60,168 nt of DNA from Bdellovibrio sp. (GCA_014376935.1 JACMQO010000105.1:1-60168), one strand, 5' to 3'; positions 9,407-19,427 are shown, counted from the first letter of the stretch. Made by a program: numbers and translations. Notes: generated from the letters alone by a model not told the origin.

Positions 9407-10246
9407 ATGGTCACCTGCCCGCAATGTCATCTTAAAGTCCCTGAGATATCGTTCATCAGTGGCTCTTTGCGCGAAAAAATTAGACGAGTAGATCCTAGCT
9501 TTCATGTCGCCGAAAAAATTTGTACTCCATGCCAAAATTCATTGATGCGCCAAGCGACCAGTGCCGATGGTGTTTTGGTTGCACAAGAACGCGCAAAAGA
9601 GGTTCGCAAAAAGCGAATGTGGCAAAACCGCGTTCCGCTAGTTAAACATGGCCACACGATGATGAAACGAAAACGTTTTTCTGAAGCGGCCGTTTCGTAC
9701 GAAAAATACATTCGCCTGATTGAAGTGGTTTTTGATTGTAAACCCGGAACCCTAACGCCCGAGATGTTAAAAGATGCCGCCCGCACGGCCGAATTAACCG
9801 TCATCACCGGCGTGTATTGGGACTTGGTGCGCATTTACGATTCAAGCGACAAGTACACGAAACGTCAAAAAGGCGCGGCCGCACAATTAGCTAAGTTCGC
9901 AAGTTTTACTCCGGTCTTTATCGATTTAATTCATAAGGCAGAGGCTTTTCAAAAACAATGTCGCCACCCCGAAGTGATTAAAACTTTCATCGCCGATTGC
10001 CAGAAAAAACGCACACGCTGTTTCATCGCTACGTCCGCTTTTGAAGCGCCGATGGCGGACGAAGTGACGTATTTAAGAAATTTCCGTGATCAAAAGTTAA
10101 AAACAAATCCGTACGGTCGAAAATTCGTTTATTTTTACTACAAGTACTCTCGACCCGTTGCTTGCTTTCTTGATAAGCAAAGATGGCTAAAACCTACCGT
10201 CAGAGCTGGTTTACGGGCTGTGATTAAATGCGTTAGGCATTTTTAA
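9407..10246 (+). CDS. Zinc-ribbon protein with C-terminal CFI-box domain
   Basis: This 279-residue protein lacks a signal peptide or membrane helix. The N-terminus has two cysteine pairs (Cys4/Cys7 and Cys39/Cys42) that look like a zinc ribbon. A basic helical middle section follows. The C-terminal part has RCFIATSAFEAPMADEV (from 204), then LRNFRDQKLKTNPYGR and YYKYSRPVA. This is the CFI-box motif (CFIATAAYG type) found at the C-terminus of many bacterial proteins of unknown role. The gene follows priA by 14 bases. The combination suggests a cytoplasmic, possibly nucleic-acid-related function, but that is inference. Confidence 0.75.
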   Translation: MVTCPQCHLKVPEISFISGSLREKIRRVDPSFHVAEKICTPCQNSLMRQATSADGVLVAQERAKEVRKKRMWQNRVPLVKHGHTMMKRKRFSEAAVSYEKYIRLIEVVFDCKPGTLTPEMLKDAARTAELTVITGVYWDLVRIYDSSDKYTKRQKGAAAQLAKFASFTPVFIDLIHKAEAFQKQCRHPEVIKTFIADCQKKRTRCFIATSAFEAPMADEVTYLRNFRDQKLKTNPYGRKFVYFYYKYSRPVACFLDKQRWLKPTVRAGLRAVIKCVRHF

Positions 10247-10303
10247 TCCAAATTTTTACAGGATTTTCTTGCAACATCATTTGCTATTGTTGATCGTTAG
10301 CTT

Positions 10304-11434
10304 ATGCACATCTACGACTACATCATCATTGGAAGCGGCTTAACCGGTTTAACTATTGCCCAAAGACTTTCAACTGAAACGACAAACGTTTTAGTTTTAG
10401 AATCTTTAGACGATATCGGAGGCCTTAACCGCCCCGTTACTTTCGCCGACCAACATATCAATAACGGTCTTCGCTTTTTTCCAGCGACAGAATCAGGTTT
10501 GAAAGCTTTAGATAATTTAGAAAATCAACTGGGTTTAAAATTGGTAAAATCAGTTTCAGAAAATAATCCTGAAACGTACGAAGCTAGCGGCTATAAATCA
10601 TTTGTGGGCTTCGGCAATCACGCCCCTGAATTTTATGATCAGTTCTCGTATTTCTTAAGTGCAAAACAAGTCGAGCTTCATTTACAACCTTGGCAGTGGG
10701 TTCAATTATTAAAAGAAAAATTCCAAGGAACGTTGTTAACAAAATCATTCGTCACAAAATTAGGTTTTGAAAATTTAGAAGCTAAAAACCCAAATCTAAC
10801 TCATGTTGTAGTAAACGGAAATAAAACGTACCATGGACACAACTTTATTTTCACGGCTCCGATCAAAGAATTAACTTATATTTTACCAGATGAAATCATG
10901 AATATTCGTTTAAAAAGTAAAATCAATAAATCAACATCTTGGCAGGCCGTGTGCGTGGACTTATTCCACCCACAAGAAACTGAAATGAAAGAGAATTTAT
11001 TCGTTTTAAATGGAACGACTGACGACGATTTAGGCCCTTGTATCGGCAAGTTTATTACAAAAGATATGTCACAATGGTTAAGTTTTATCGACCACGAATT
11101 GGCCGAAGAAACTGAAAACGTTGGACTAGTTTTGAAAAAAATTAAACGCCAAATTAAGCGCGCCTTCCCTGAAGTTTCAGAAAAAATTCAAAAAGAACGC
11201 ATCTTCGTTTCATCTTCTATTTCGGGCGCAGAGCTTAAATTAAGTGCAAACTTAACATACCCCCATGTAGAAAATCTTTGGATCGGTTCAGCGACAACCA
11301 ACACAAGCCCAAATCTTTTAGGCAGCCTACAAACAGCCCAACTGATTTTAGCGAGCCTAGGTTTCGACCCACAAATGGCTTACGTCGAAAAAACTGACGT
11401 TGCTGAAAAAATAACTCAAGAAGCATCAATTTAA
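10304..11434 (+). CDS. FAD-dependent oxidoreductase, amine-oxidase-like
   Basis: This 376-residue flavoprotein begins with a dinucleotide-binding fold: GSGLTG at residues 10-15, followed about 20 residues later by the acidic end of the second strand (LVLESLDDIGG). The C-terminal IGSATTNTSPNLLGSLQTAQ segment matches the FAD-closing motif of the protoporphyrinogen oxidase/phytoene desaturase/amine oxidase superfamily. The substrate cannot be read from sequence. It is shorter than most members (about 450 residues). It lies 57 bases after the CFI-box gene, and the long rpsB leader follows. Confidence 0.75.
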   Translation: MHIYDYIIIGSGLTGLTIAQRLSTETTNVLVLESLDDIGGLNRPVTFADQHINNGLRFFPATESGLKALDNLENQLGLKLVKSVSENNPETYEASGYKSFVGFGNHAPEFYDQFSYFLSAKQVELHLQPWQWVQLLKEKFQGTLLTKSFVTKLGFENLEAKNPNLTHVVVNGNKTYHGHNFIFTAPIKELTYILPDEIMNIRLKSKINKSTSWQAVCVDLFHPQETEMKENLFVLNGTTDDDLGPCIGKFITKDMSQWLSFIDHELAEETENVGLVLKKIKRQIKRAFPEVSEKIQKERIFVSSSISGAELKLSANLTYPHVENLWIGSATTNTSPNLLGSLQTAQLILASLGFDPQMAYVEKTDVAEKITQEASI

Positions 11435-11811
11435 ACTTAAGTATTCGAAATGACTTGGCAATAGACCAAATGGTTCCAGCTCACTTTTGGCATGGCGTCG
11501 CGTCACGATGTCTAGCTAATTAAGATCGAACTAAATAAACACTTTCAAAAAGTTATACCTATTTTATCAAAATTTTCCACTTTCCCAAGGCTAAACGTGG
11601 GCGGTCCCGCAGTTACCTTTTGGACCTTTTATCTCTCTTGTTGCCCTTGGGTTTTCGCTATGATAACTCTGATCTCCACTATAACACACGACGAGTATTA
11701 ACACTGGTCTCGGCATTCATTTTCGGTGCAATTAAGCTACGAATTTGGACTGAGTACTCTTGAATAATTCAAGCTCTGCACGTCGGAGGCATAACCAGAA
11801 AAGGAAGTACC
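11435..11811 (+). promoter_or_regulatory. Long structured leader of rpsB
   Basis: These 377 bases have no convincing gene. An outer stem CCCAAGG/CCTTGGG (11584-11590 with 11645-11651) encloses an inner stem GGTCC/GGACC (11603-11607 with 11622-11626). Further down is a 15-base perfect palindrome at 11759-11773 centred on an A, then two purine-rich ribosome-site-like stretches, GGAGG and AAAAGGAAG, the second of which fits the rpsB ATG. Ribosomal protein S2 represses its own mRNA through its leader in other bacteria; a similar role here is inference. No clear -35/-10 pair was identified. Confidence 0.45.
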
Positions 11812-12765
11812 ATGGCACAAGTTACCATGAAAGAAATGTTAGACGCTGGCGTTCACTTTGGACACCAAACAGCACGTTGGAACCCAAAGATGAAACCGTA
11901 TGTTTACACAGCACGCGGCGGGATCCACATCATCGATCTACAAAAAACAGTTGTTCGCGCTAATCAAGCGGCTGATTTCGTGAAAGAAATCGCGTCTGAA
12001 GGCGGATCAATGATTTTAGTAGGAACAAAAAAACAAGCTATCGAACCTATCCAAGAAGCGGCTCGCCGTTCTGGTCAGTTCTTCGTGACTAAGCGTTGGT
12101 TAGGCGGAATGTTAACAAACTTCCAAACAATCAAAGCATCGATCGATCGTCTACGTAAAATCGACGCGATGAAAGAAAAAGGCGAATACAATCTTTTAAC
12201 TAAAAAAGAACGCGCTGGTCTTGATCACGAAGCAACTCGTTTAACTGATTACCTTGAAGGTATCAAAGACATGAAGTCGATCCCTAAAGTCATGTTCGTT
12301 GTCGATCTTCCTAAAGAACACATCGCCGTTGCTGAAGCTCGCAAATTAGGTATCAAAATCGTTGCGATCGCAGATACAAACTCTGATCCAGAAGCAGTTG
12401 ATTTTCCGATTCCTGGTAACGACGACGCTATCCGTTCAATCAAATTATTCACTAACTTAATCGCTGACTCTTTCATCGAAGGATCTAAAGTTTGGGAGCA
12501 AAAAATGCGTTCTCAAACTGATAAAGGTTCTGACTTGGCTAAAGAAAAGGGCGAGATGATGCAAGATGATGGCGCGAAACGCCCAGCTCGCACTCCGGCT
12601 CCGAAGCCAACAACAGCTAAACCTGAAGAGAAAAAATCTGCAGGTCCTTCAGTAGTTAAAGCTAGCAAGACACGTAAATTAGTTGCAGCTGGTACAGCTG
12701 AATTAGTTGAAATCGAAGCTGAATTAAACACTGAAAACAAAGAAAAAGAAGACGCTGCAGAGTAA
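11812..12765 (+). CDS. rpsB: 30S ribosomal protein S2
   Basis: S2 is a small-subunit protein that joins late and contacts S1. The start ATG follows AAAAGGAAG. Diagnostic stretches include MLDAGVHFGHQTARWNPKMKPY near the N-terminus, KRWLGGMLTNFQTI and IVAIADTNSDPEAVDFPIPGNDDA. The protein has 317 residues, compared with about 240 for the bacterial core. The extra 80 residues at the C-terminus form a Lys/Ala/Glu/Thr/Pro-rich tail, probably disordered. The gene heads the rpsB-tsf pair, with an attenuator-like hairpin between the two genes. Confidence 0.98.
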   Translation: MAQVTMKEMLDAGVHFGHQTARWNPKMKPYVYTARGGIHIIDLQKTVVRANQAADFVKEIASEGGSMILVGTKKQAIEPIQEAARRSGQFFVTKRWLGGMLTNFQTIKASIDRLRKIDAMKEKGEYNLLTKKERAGLDHEATRLTDYLEGIKDMKSIPKVMFVVDLPKEHIAVAEARKLGIKIVAIADTNSDPEAVDFPIPGNDDAIRSIKLFTNLIADSFIEGSKVWEQKMRSQTDKGSDLAKEKGEMMQDDGAKRPARTPAPKPTTAKPEEKKSAGPSVVKASKTRKLVAAGTAELVEIEAELNTENKEKEDAAE

Positions 12766-12790
12766 TCTGCAGTTCAAAACTTCTGAAATA

Positions 12791-12828
12791 AGGGGTTGGT
12801 GGTTTTACGTCACTAACCCCGTTTTAAA
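12791..12828 (+). terminator. Hairpin between rpsB and tsf, attenuator-like
   Basis: A ten-pair stem (12792-12801 with 12811-12820, one G-U pair) with a nine-base loop is followed by GTTTT. The T-run is short, so it may terminate only part of the transcripts and set the ratio of S2 to EF-Ts, or protect the rpsB mRNA end. Confidence 0.6.
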
Positions 12829-12887
12829 ACAAGATTCATTTTCATATTGCTAAATTTTTATTTATTTAAACGATAAGGAGACATCCC

Positions 12888-13832
12888 ATGTCTATATCTG
12901 CGTCAATGGTTAAAGAACTACGCGAAAAAACAAATGCCGTAATGATGGAGTGTAAAAAAGCTTTACAAGAAACAAACGGAGACTTCGAATCTGCAGTTGA
13001 ATGGTTACGCGTAAAAGGTTTATCTGCAGCAGCTAAAAAATCTGATCGCATTGCAGCTGAGGGTATGGTTTTCGCCATCACAGCTGACAAAGCAGCAGCA
13101 GTTGTTGAAGTGAACTCTGAAACAGACTTCGTAGCTCGTAACGAACACTTCATCGGTTTCGTACAAGATATCGGCGGACACGTTTTAACTTCGGCTTCAA
13201 TCGACAATCTTTTAGATCATCCACATGCAAAACACCCTGGTAAAAAAGTCGGCGACGTATTAAAAGAAGCGATCGCGAAAATCGGTGAAAACATCGTTAT
13301 CCGTCGTTTTGAAAAATACACGACAAATGATTCTGGTTTAGTTCACTCGTACATTCACGGTGAAGGTAAAATCGGCGTTCTTATCGAAGTCACTGCGGCG
13401 ACTCCTTCAGCAGCAAATTCAGCAGACGCAAGAACTTTTGCTTCTGACGTTTGTTTACATATCGCTGCGATGAATCCGATGGCTTTATCGTCTGATCAAA
13501 TGGACGCAACAGTTGTTGCTAAAGAAAAAGAAATCTTAAAAGCAAAAAACTTAGAGCAAGGTAAAAAACCAGAAATGATCGACAAAATCGTTGAAGGCCA
13601 AGTCCGTAAGTTCTTAGCTGAAAACTGTTTATTAGATCAATCATTCGTAAAAAACCCAGATTTAAAAATCTCTGACTACCAAACAGAAGTTTCTAAAAAA
13701 GCTGGCGGCGATTTAAAAATCAAACGTTTCGTACGTTTTGAATTAGGCGCTGGTATCGAGAAAAAAGTAAATGACTTTGCTGCCGAAGTAGCTGCTCAAA
13801 CAGCGGCAACGGCGGCATCGAAAAGCCACTAA
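12888..13832 (+). CDS. tsf: Elongation factor Ts
   Basis: EF-Ts exchanges GDP for GTP on EF-Tu. The 314-residue protein has the N-terminal UBA-like domain (VKELREKTNAVMMECKKAL), the central TDFVAR motif and the C-terminal dimerisation-type domain, close to the roughly 300-residue family length. The ATG follows an AAGGAGA ribosome site. It sits 122 bases after rpsB in the order usual for bacteria, and a strong terminator follows, so pyrH downstream needs its own promoter. Confidence 0.98.
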   Translation: MSISASMVKELREKTNAVMMECKKALQETNGDFESAVEWLRVKGLSAAAKKSDRIAAEGMVFAITADKAAAVVEVNSETDFVARNEHFIGFVQDIGGHVLTSASIDNLLDHPHAKHPGKKVGDVLKEAIAKIGENIVIRRFEKYTTNDSGLVHSYIHGEGKIGVLIEVTAATPSAANSADARTFASDVCLHIAAMNPMALSSDQMDATVVAKEKEILKAKNLEQGKKPEMIDKIVEGQVRKFLAENCLLDQSFVKNPDLKISDYQTEVSKKAGGDLKIKRFVRFELGAGIEKKVNDFAAEVAAQTAATAASKSH

Positions 13833-13842
13833 TTAAGAAAGT

Positions 13843-13876
13843 AAAAAAGGTGTCTGATAAAGACACCTTTTTTTTA
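13843..13876 (+). terminator. Intrinsic terminator after tsf
   Basis: The stem AGGTGTC/GACACCT (13848-13854 with 13862-13868) is extended by A-T pairs, has a seven-base loop, and is followed by a run of eight T. It ends the rpsB-tsf transcript. Confidence 0.92.
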
Positions 13877-13953
13877 TCCAAAATTTGTTCTTGTTCAAAA
13901 GTTTATCGTTATAAAAATTCGTTTCTTTAAATTCACTCGTGATCCAAATTTAA

Positions 13954-14685
<732 letters not shown>

Positions 14686-14769
14686 AAATTTATTAAAATT
14701 AAACGACTTAGCTGGCCAAATCGAGGCTGGCGGGTTAATAAAATGGCCCGGTAAGAAGGAGATCACCTT

Positions 14770-15327
14770 ATGTTAGAACAATCAAAAAAGAATGCACAAG
14801 CTCGTATGGATAAAGTTCTTGTTTCTTTAGCTGAAGACTTCAAAAAAGTTCGTACAGGTAAAGCGCAAGTTTCAATGCTTGATAACGTGCGCGTGAACTA
14901 CTACGGCAATTTATCACCCTTAAACCAAGTGGCTTCTGTATCAACTCCAGATGCAAAAACTTTCTTAATCGCCCCTTGGGAATCTGCGATCTTAAAAGAC
15001 ATCGAACAAGCCTTAGTAAAATCAGATATCGGTATGGCGCCCATCAATGATGGTAAAGTTATCCGTTTAAAAGTTCCTGATTTAACTGAAGAGCGTCGTA
15101 AAGACTTAGCAAAACAGGTTAAAAAGGTAGCTGAAGACGCACGCGTTGCGGTTCGCTTAGTTCGTCGTGATTCAAACGAAGAAGTAAAAAAAGCTTTAAA
15201 AGACAAGTTAGTTAGCGAAGACGAAGCCAAAAAAGCTGAAACTGACATTCAAAAAGTAACAGACGATATGATCAAAAAAATCGACGCATCGACTGACGAA
15301 AAAGAAAAATCAATCTTAACAATCTAA
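14770..15327 (+). CDS. frr: Ribosome recycling factor
   Basis: RRF, with EF-G, splits the post-termination ribosome. The length of 185 residues is exactly that of the family. Recognisable parts are the FKKVRTGKAQVSMLDNVRVNYYG start of domain I, and the C-terminal EERRKDLAKQVKKVAEDARVAVRLVRRD stretch of the three-helix bundle. The ATG is preceded by AAGGAGAT. It follows pyrH by 84 bases. Confidence 0.97.
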   Translation: MLEQSKKNAQARMDKVLVSLAEDFKKVRTGKAQVSMLDNVRVNYYGNLSPLNQVASVSTPDAKTFLIAPWESAILKDIEQALVKSDIGMAPINDGKVIRLKVPDLTEERRKDLAKQVKKVAEDARVAVRLVRRDSNEEVKKALKDKLVSEDEAKKAETDIQKVTDDMIKKIDASTDEKEKSILTI

Positions 15328-15392
15328 ATACAATTTAGATTTTATATTTTGATATTTGAAGAACTAACTTAAACTTTTAAAGAGTAATAACG

Positions 15393-16121
15393 ATGGCTGC
15401 CAGATTAGAGCATGTTGCAATTATTATGGATGGGAATGGACGCTGGGCTCAGCAAAAAAACAAGCCCAGAACGTTCGGCCATATTAAAGGTGCACGCGTC
15501 GCTAAAAAAATTATTACTCATGCGGGAAACTCGGGCTTAAAGAATTTAACACTTTATGCTTTCAGTACCGAAAACTGGTTACGTCCCCAGACTGAAGTTT
15601 CTTTTTTAATGCGCTTAATGAAACGCTATTTACAAAAAGAGACCGCGACGTTGATTAAAGAAAATGTTCGATTTTCTGTGATCGGAGAAGTTGAAAAGCT
15701 TCCGAAAGATGTGCAGTTAGCTATCCAAACAACGAAAAAATTAACTGAAAAAAATACCGGTCTTCATCTGACTTTCGCGATGAGCTACGGCTCGCGCCAA
15801 GAAATTTTGTCGGCCGTAAAAAATATCGCTGAAAAGTTTAAAAACGGCGAAGTTGATAAAAACCAAATCACCGAAAGCTATTTCAATTCACATCTTATGA
15901 CTTCGGGAACGCCTGATCCTGACTTAATTATTAGAACCAGCGGTGAAAGCCGTTTGTCTAATTTTATGATGTGGCAAGCCTCTTATAGCGAACTTTATTT
16001 TAGCGCCACGTTATGGCCTGATTTTACAACAAAGCATTTTGACCACTGCTGCCAAAACTATTTTCAAAGAGAACGCCGATTCGGCGGGACAAAAATAAAA
16101 AATGAAGAATCTTTCATCTAG
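15393..16121 (+). CDS. uppS: Undecaprenyl diphosphate synthase
   Basis: This cis-prenyltransferase extends farnesyl diphosphate to the C55 carrier needed for peptidoglycan and O-antigen synthesis. The N-terminal IIMDGNGRWAQ motif carries the catalytic Asp, followed by GHIKGA. Further motifs are YAFSTENW, the PDPDLIIRTSGE substrate-binding segment and SELYFSATLWPDF near the end. The length of 242 residues fits. The C-terminus overlaps cdsA by 20 bases, implying translational coupling. Confidence 0.97.
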   Translation: MAARLEHVAIIMDGNGRWAQQKNKPRTFGHIKGARVAKKIITHAGNSGLKNLTLYAFSTENWLRPQTEVSFLMRLMKRYLQKETATLIKENVRFSVIGEVEKLPKDVQLAIQTTKKLTEKNTGLHLTFAMSYGSRQEILSAVKNIAEKFKNGEVDKNQITESYFNSHLMTSGTPDPDLIIRTSGESRLSNFMMWQASYSELYFSATLWPDFTTKHFDHCCQNYFQRERRFGGTKIKNEESFI

Positions 16122-16920
16122 AGTTATCTCGGCTATCATTGCACTAATTATTTTAACCTTGTTCATTTATTTCGGAAAAGAAAAAGGTTTGTACGTTATC
16201 GGTTTATTCACCGTCGTACGCGCCTCTTTTGAAATAGCCCGCATGTTTTTTAATGCAAGCTACCCTAAGTTTACTCGTAACCTTTTTTTAATTGTGTCCA
16301 CTTTGCTTTTTATCTTAGTCACGCAAGAAGAACTTCGCTCCATTTCGGGAGTTGCTTTAATCCTAAGTTTTATTTTTCTGGCTTGCTTCGGAATACTGTA
16401 CCACCGTCGCTTCAAAGACCTTGATCAGATTTTAAGTTTTGTTGCTAAATCTTGCTTAGGTTTGGTGTACACATGTTTTCTACCCGCTTGTATCATTTGG
16501 ACGTCACAAACAAATAACGGTATGGAATGGTTTTTGTGCTTATTGGCCGTGGTTTTTGCTGGTGACATCGGTGCGTACATATTTGGTTCAAAATTTGGAA
16601 AAACAAAAATTGCTCCGACGTTGTCTCCTAACAAAAGTTTAGAAGGTTCTTTAGGTGGCTTATTATTTTCAACTTTAGTGGCTTTCGCATTTTCGTACGT
16701 GCTGCCTAACACTCCTGTATTAGCATTAGTATTCTGTGGATTAGTGGGCGGGTTTTTGGGCCAAGTTGGAGATTTCTTTGAATCGCTTATCAAGCGCGTT
16801 TCAGGAGTCAAAGATTCAGGAACCATCATGCCGGGTCACGGTGGCATTCTAGACCGCCTAGATGGTGTGTTATTAGCTTCACCCCTATTCTATTTAGCTG
16901 CGAATTATTTCTCGTTATAA
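16102..16920 (+). CDS. cdsA: Phosphatidate cytidylyltransferase
   Basis: CdsA makes CDP-diacylglycerol, the branch point of phospholipid synthesis, in the inner membrane. The 272-residue protein has about seven to eight hydrophobic helices and the family signature toward the C-terminus, KRVSGVKDSGTIMPGHGG followed by LDRLDG. The ATG lies inside the end of uppS. After cdsA many bacteria carry dxr and then rseP; here 138 noncoding bases lead straight to rseP. Confidence 0.95.
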   Translation: MKNLSSRVISAIIALIILTLFIYFGKEKGLYVIGLFTVVRASFEIARMFFNASYPKFTRNLFLIVSTLLFILVTQEELRSISGVALILSFIFLACFGILYHRRFKDLDQILSFVAKSCLGLVYTCFLPACIIWTSQTNNGMEWFLCLLAVVFAGDIGAYIFGSKFGKTKIAPTLSPNKSLEGSLGGLLFSTLVAFAFSYVLPNTPVLALVFCGLVGGFLGQVGDFFESLIKRVSGVKDSGTIMPGHGGILDRLDGVLLASPLFYLAANYFSL

Positions 16921-17058
16921 AACATTCTTGATGATTAAATTCGATTACGTGTGTTCAGACAACATTGTCTTATATTAAGACTGGCTTTAGGTCGCGCAGC
17001 GCTAAAAAAAGAAACAACTGGTGTGGACGTTTTTGATTAATCGTTTAAAATAATAAGC

Positions 17059-18732
17059 ATGTATATAGCAACAATTCTTGGTCAGATTTATTCGACGGTT
17101 ATTCCATTTGTAATCCTATTGGGCATCTTAATTTTTGTCCACGAACTAGGACACTTCGCAGTCGCCCGCTGGAACGGCGTACGCGTTGAGGTTTTCAGTT
17201 TAGGATTTGGAAAAAAAATATTGACGTACAAAAAGGGCGACACCACGTACGCACTGTCTTTAATTCCACTTGGTGGATACGTTAAAATGTTCGGTGAACA
17301 AAATGGTGAAGGCATCAGTGAAGCCGATCGCCCGGTTTCTTTTACGCATAAAAATGTGTGGCAAAGAATTTCGATCGTTCTAGCTGGTCCATTAATGAAT
17401 TTCTTTTTTGCAATTTTAGTTTTTGGTTTCATCTCTTTTATCGGCGAAGAAACTAGAGCACCCGTCATGGCTGAAGTTGAACAAGGCTCGCCAGCCGCAA
17501 CAATGGGTTTAAGTACCGGCGATCGCTTTACCCAAATTGGAAACGAACCGATCCGCAGTTATGAAGAGCTTCAAAAAGCTTTGAATAAACATCAAGGCTC
17601 GTCAGTAGCCGTCAGTGTTATGAGTTTAGCAAACCAAAAGAAAGATTTAAACCTAACGGTTGGTTCAGCTCCAAATCCTAATATTTTTTCAACTGATAAA
17701 ACAATCGGTGAAGTCGCAGGAATTTTACCGTTAGCACGTGGAACTGTTGTTGGCCTTAAACCAGGTTCGATCGCCGAAAAAGCAGGATTCAAACCGGGTG
17801 ACGAAATTTCTGAAATTAACGGACAAAAAGTCACGAAGTGGACTGATCTTGAGCGCTTAACATCAACGCAACAAAATATGGTCTTTGCGGTCGATCGTGA
17901 AGTTCCGGGCGCAACGATTGATTCCGACAGAACTAAAACAAAATTATCTTTCACCATTGCTTCAACAGATATTCCAAAAGACGCTAGCGTTGCCGCTTTA
18001 GGTTTTGATCAACCTGATTTATTTTTAGATCAAGTCATCAAAGATTCTCCGGCCGAAAAAGCTGATCTACACCGTTTTGACAAAATCATAGCGATCAATG
18101 CAGAGCCGATTACAAAGTGGGATCAGGTTCTAAATAAAATTAAATCTTATGACGGCGTAGCCCCGGTCGAGATTAAAATCGTTCGCGATGGCGCCGAGAT
18201 GGTAAAAAAAATCACTCCGCTAGTAACTAGTCAAATGACCCCGCAAGGTAAAGAAGACAAACGTTACACGATTGGTATTTTACCGTTTATCAATTACTCG
18301 CAACCGGAAATGGTTAAGGTCAAAGCCGATAACCTTTATTACGCTTTAGAGAAAGGTGTTTCTAGAACTTGGGAAATCACGACGATGACGGTTATTTCGT
18401 TCGTTCGTTTATTTCAAGGCGAAGTTTCTCATAAAAATATCGGCGGCATGATTTCAATCGGTAAAGCGGCTAAAGACTCTTACGAAAATGGACTTCAATC
18501 GTTCTTAATGACGATGGGTATTTTATCGGTCAGTTTGTTTATCTTAAACTTACTTCCGATCCCGGTTCTTGATGGTGGCCATTTAGTGTTCTACGCGATC
18601 GAAGCGATCAAAGGCAGTCCGTTAAGTTTAAAGAAAATGGAAATAGCCCAACAAGTTGGTTTCGTGTTATTGATGGGACTTATGGTATTAGCCTTATTCA
18701 ACGACTTTACGAAATTCTTCTTTAAAGCATGA
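17059..18732 (+). CDS. rseP: Site-2 intramembrane protease RseP with three PDZ domains
   Basis: RseP cuts membrane-embedded anti-sigma factors and clears signal-peptide remnants. The zinc ligands are in HELGH (28-32) and LDGGH (504-508), each within membrane helices. Between them I see three PDZ-like repeats at about 135-200, 225-300 and 318-385, each with a pattern of SPAxxxGL..GD plus INGxxI. The well-known E. coli enzyme has two. This accounts for 557 residues versus about 450. The gene is fused by an ATGA overlap to tsaB. The start has no strong ribosome site; the ATG at 17059 is the first in frame. Confidence 0.93.
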   Translation: MYIATILGQIYSTVIPFVILLGILIFVHELGHFAVARWNGVRVEVFSLGFGKKILTYKKGDTTYALSLIPLGGYVKMFGEQNGEGISEADRPVSFTHKNVWQRISIVLAGPLMNFFFAILVFGFISFIGEETRAPVMAEVEQGSPAATMGLSTGDRFTQIGNEPIRSYEELQKALNKHQGSSVAVSVMSLANQKKDLNLTVGSAPNPNIFSTDKTIGEVAGILPLARGTVVGLKPGSIAEKAGFKPGDEISEINGQKVTKWTDLERLTSTQQNMVFAVDREVPGATIDSDRTKTKLSFTIASTDIPKDASVAALGFDQPDLFLDQVIKDSPAEKADLHRFDKIIAINAEPITKWDQVLNKIKSYDGVAPVEIKIVRDGAEMVKKITPLVTSQMTPQGKEDKRYTIGILPFINYSQPEMVKVKADNLYYALEKGVSRTWEITTMTVISFVRLFQGEVSHKNIGGMISIGKAAKDSYENGLQSFLMTMGILSVSLFILNLLPIPVLDGGHLVFYAIEAIKGSPLSLKKMEIAQQVGFVLLMGLMVLALFNDFTKFFFKA

Positions 18733-19427
18733 TTGTATTATCTTGTGAATCCAGCACGCTTCTAGGAAGCGTTGCTATTTTTAACGACTCGAAACTTCTG
18801 GCGTATAAAGAATCTTTACGCCAGGGTTCTCATGCGGACCGATTAAATTTATTTATCGATGAAGTTTTAAAAGAAGCGAACCTTCAATTGTCTGACATTG
18901 ATTTATTTGTGACCGGCATCGGCCCCGGCAGCTTTACCGGTATTCGTATTAGTTTAAACACCATCAAAACATTTGCCTACTGCTACAACAAGCCAGTCTT
19001 TGCGATCAATTCACTAGAAAACTTAGCGTGGCAATGCCCTGAAAAATCAAAGTCGATCGTTACAATGCTAAATGCCTACAAAAACATGGTCTATATCGCG
19101 ACGTACAAAAAAGAAAACGATCGGTTGATCACGCTTAAAGAACCCGAAGTTGTGCGCGTGCAAAATTTAAATGATTACATTACCGAAAATGTAACCGTGG
19201 TTGGTGATGGATTTACAACGTATTCAAAATATTTTGATTCGAAGTTGATGACCTTAATTTCAAGAGATTTAGCCCCCGAAGATGACCCTAAAGCGTTTGC
19301 CGCACAGTATTTTGTATTTCAACTAACATTAAAACCCATACATTGGGCATCATTGCTACCGTTATACCTGCGTGCTTCTGAAGCAGAAGAAAATCTAAAA
19401 GGCATCAAATTTCAAGCGCTTAGCTGA
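18729..19427 (+). CDS. tsaB: tRNA threonylcarbamoyladenosine biosynthesis protein TsaB
   Basis: TsaB is the inactive paralogue that holds TsaD in the complex making t6A37 in ANN-decoding tRNAs. The N-terminal SCESST strand and GPGSFTGIRISL loop are diagnostic. The length of 232 residues is normal. It overlaps the rseP stop by four bases (ATGA), so it is translationally coupled. TsaC, TsaD and TsaE are not in the window. Confidence 0.93.
   Translation: MIVLSCESSTLLGSVAIFNDSKLLAYKESLRQGSHADRLNLFIDEVLKEANLQLSDIDLFVTGIGPGSFTGIRISLNTIKTFAYCYNKPVFAINSLENLAWQCPEKSKSIVTMLNAYKNMVYIATYKKENDRLITLKEPEVVRVQNLNDYITENVTVVGDGFTTYSKYFDSKLMTLISRDLAPEDDPKAFAAQYFVFQLTLKPIHWASLLPLYLRASEAEENLKGIKFQALS

Noticed and set aside
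11760-11963. 67-residue frame overlapping rpsB start
   Set aside because: The region is a leader with ribosome-site elements for rpsB; the frame is a shadow over the S2 gene.
16921-17058. Loss of the MEP pathway because dxr is not between cdsA and rseP
   Set aside because: Gene order varies; absence from this slot does not show absence from the genome.
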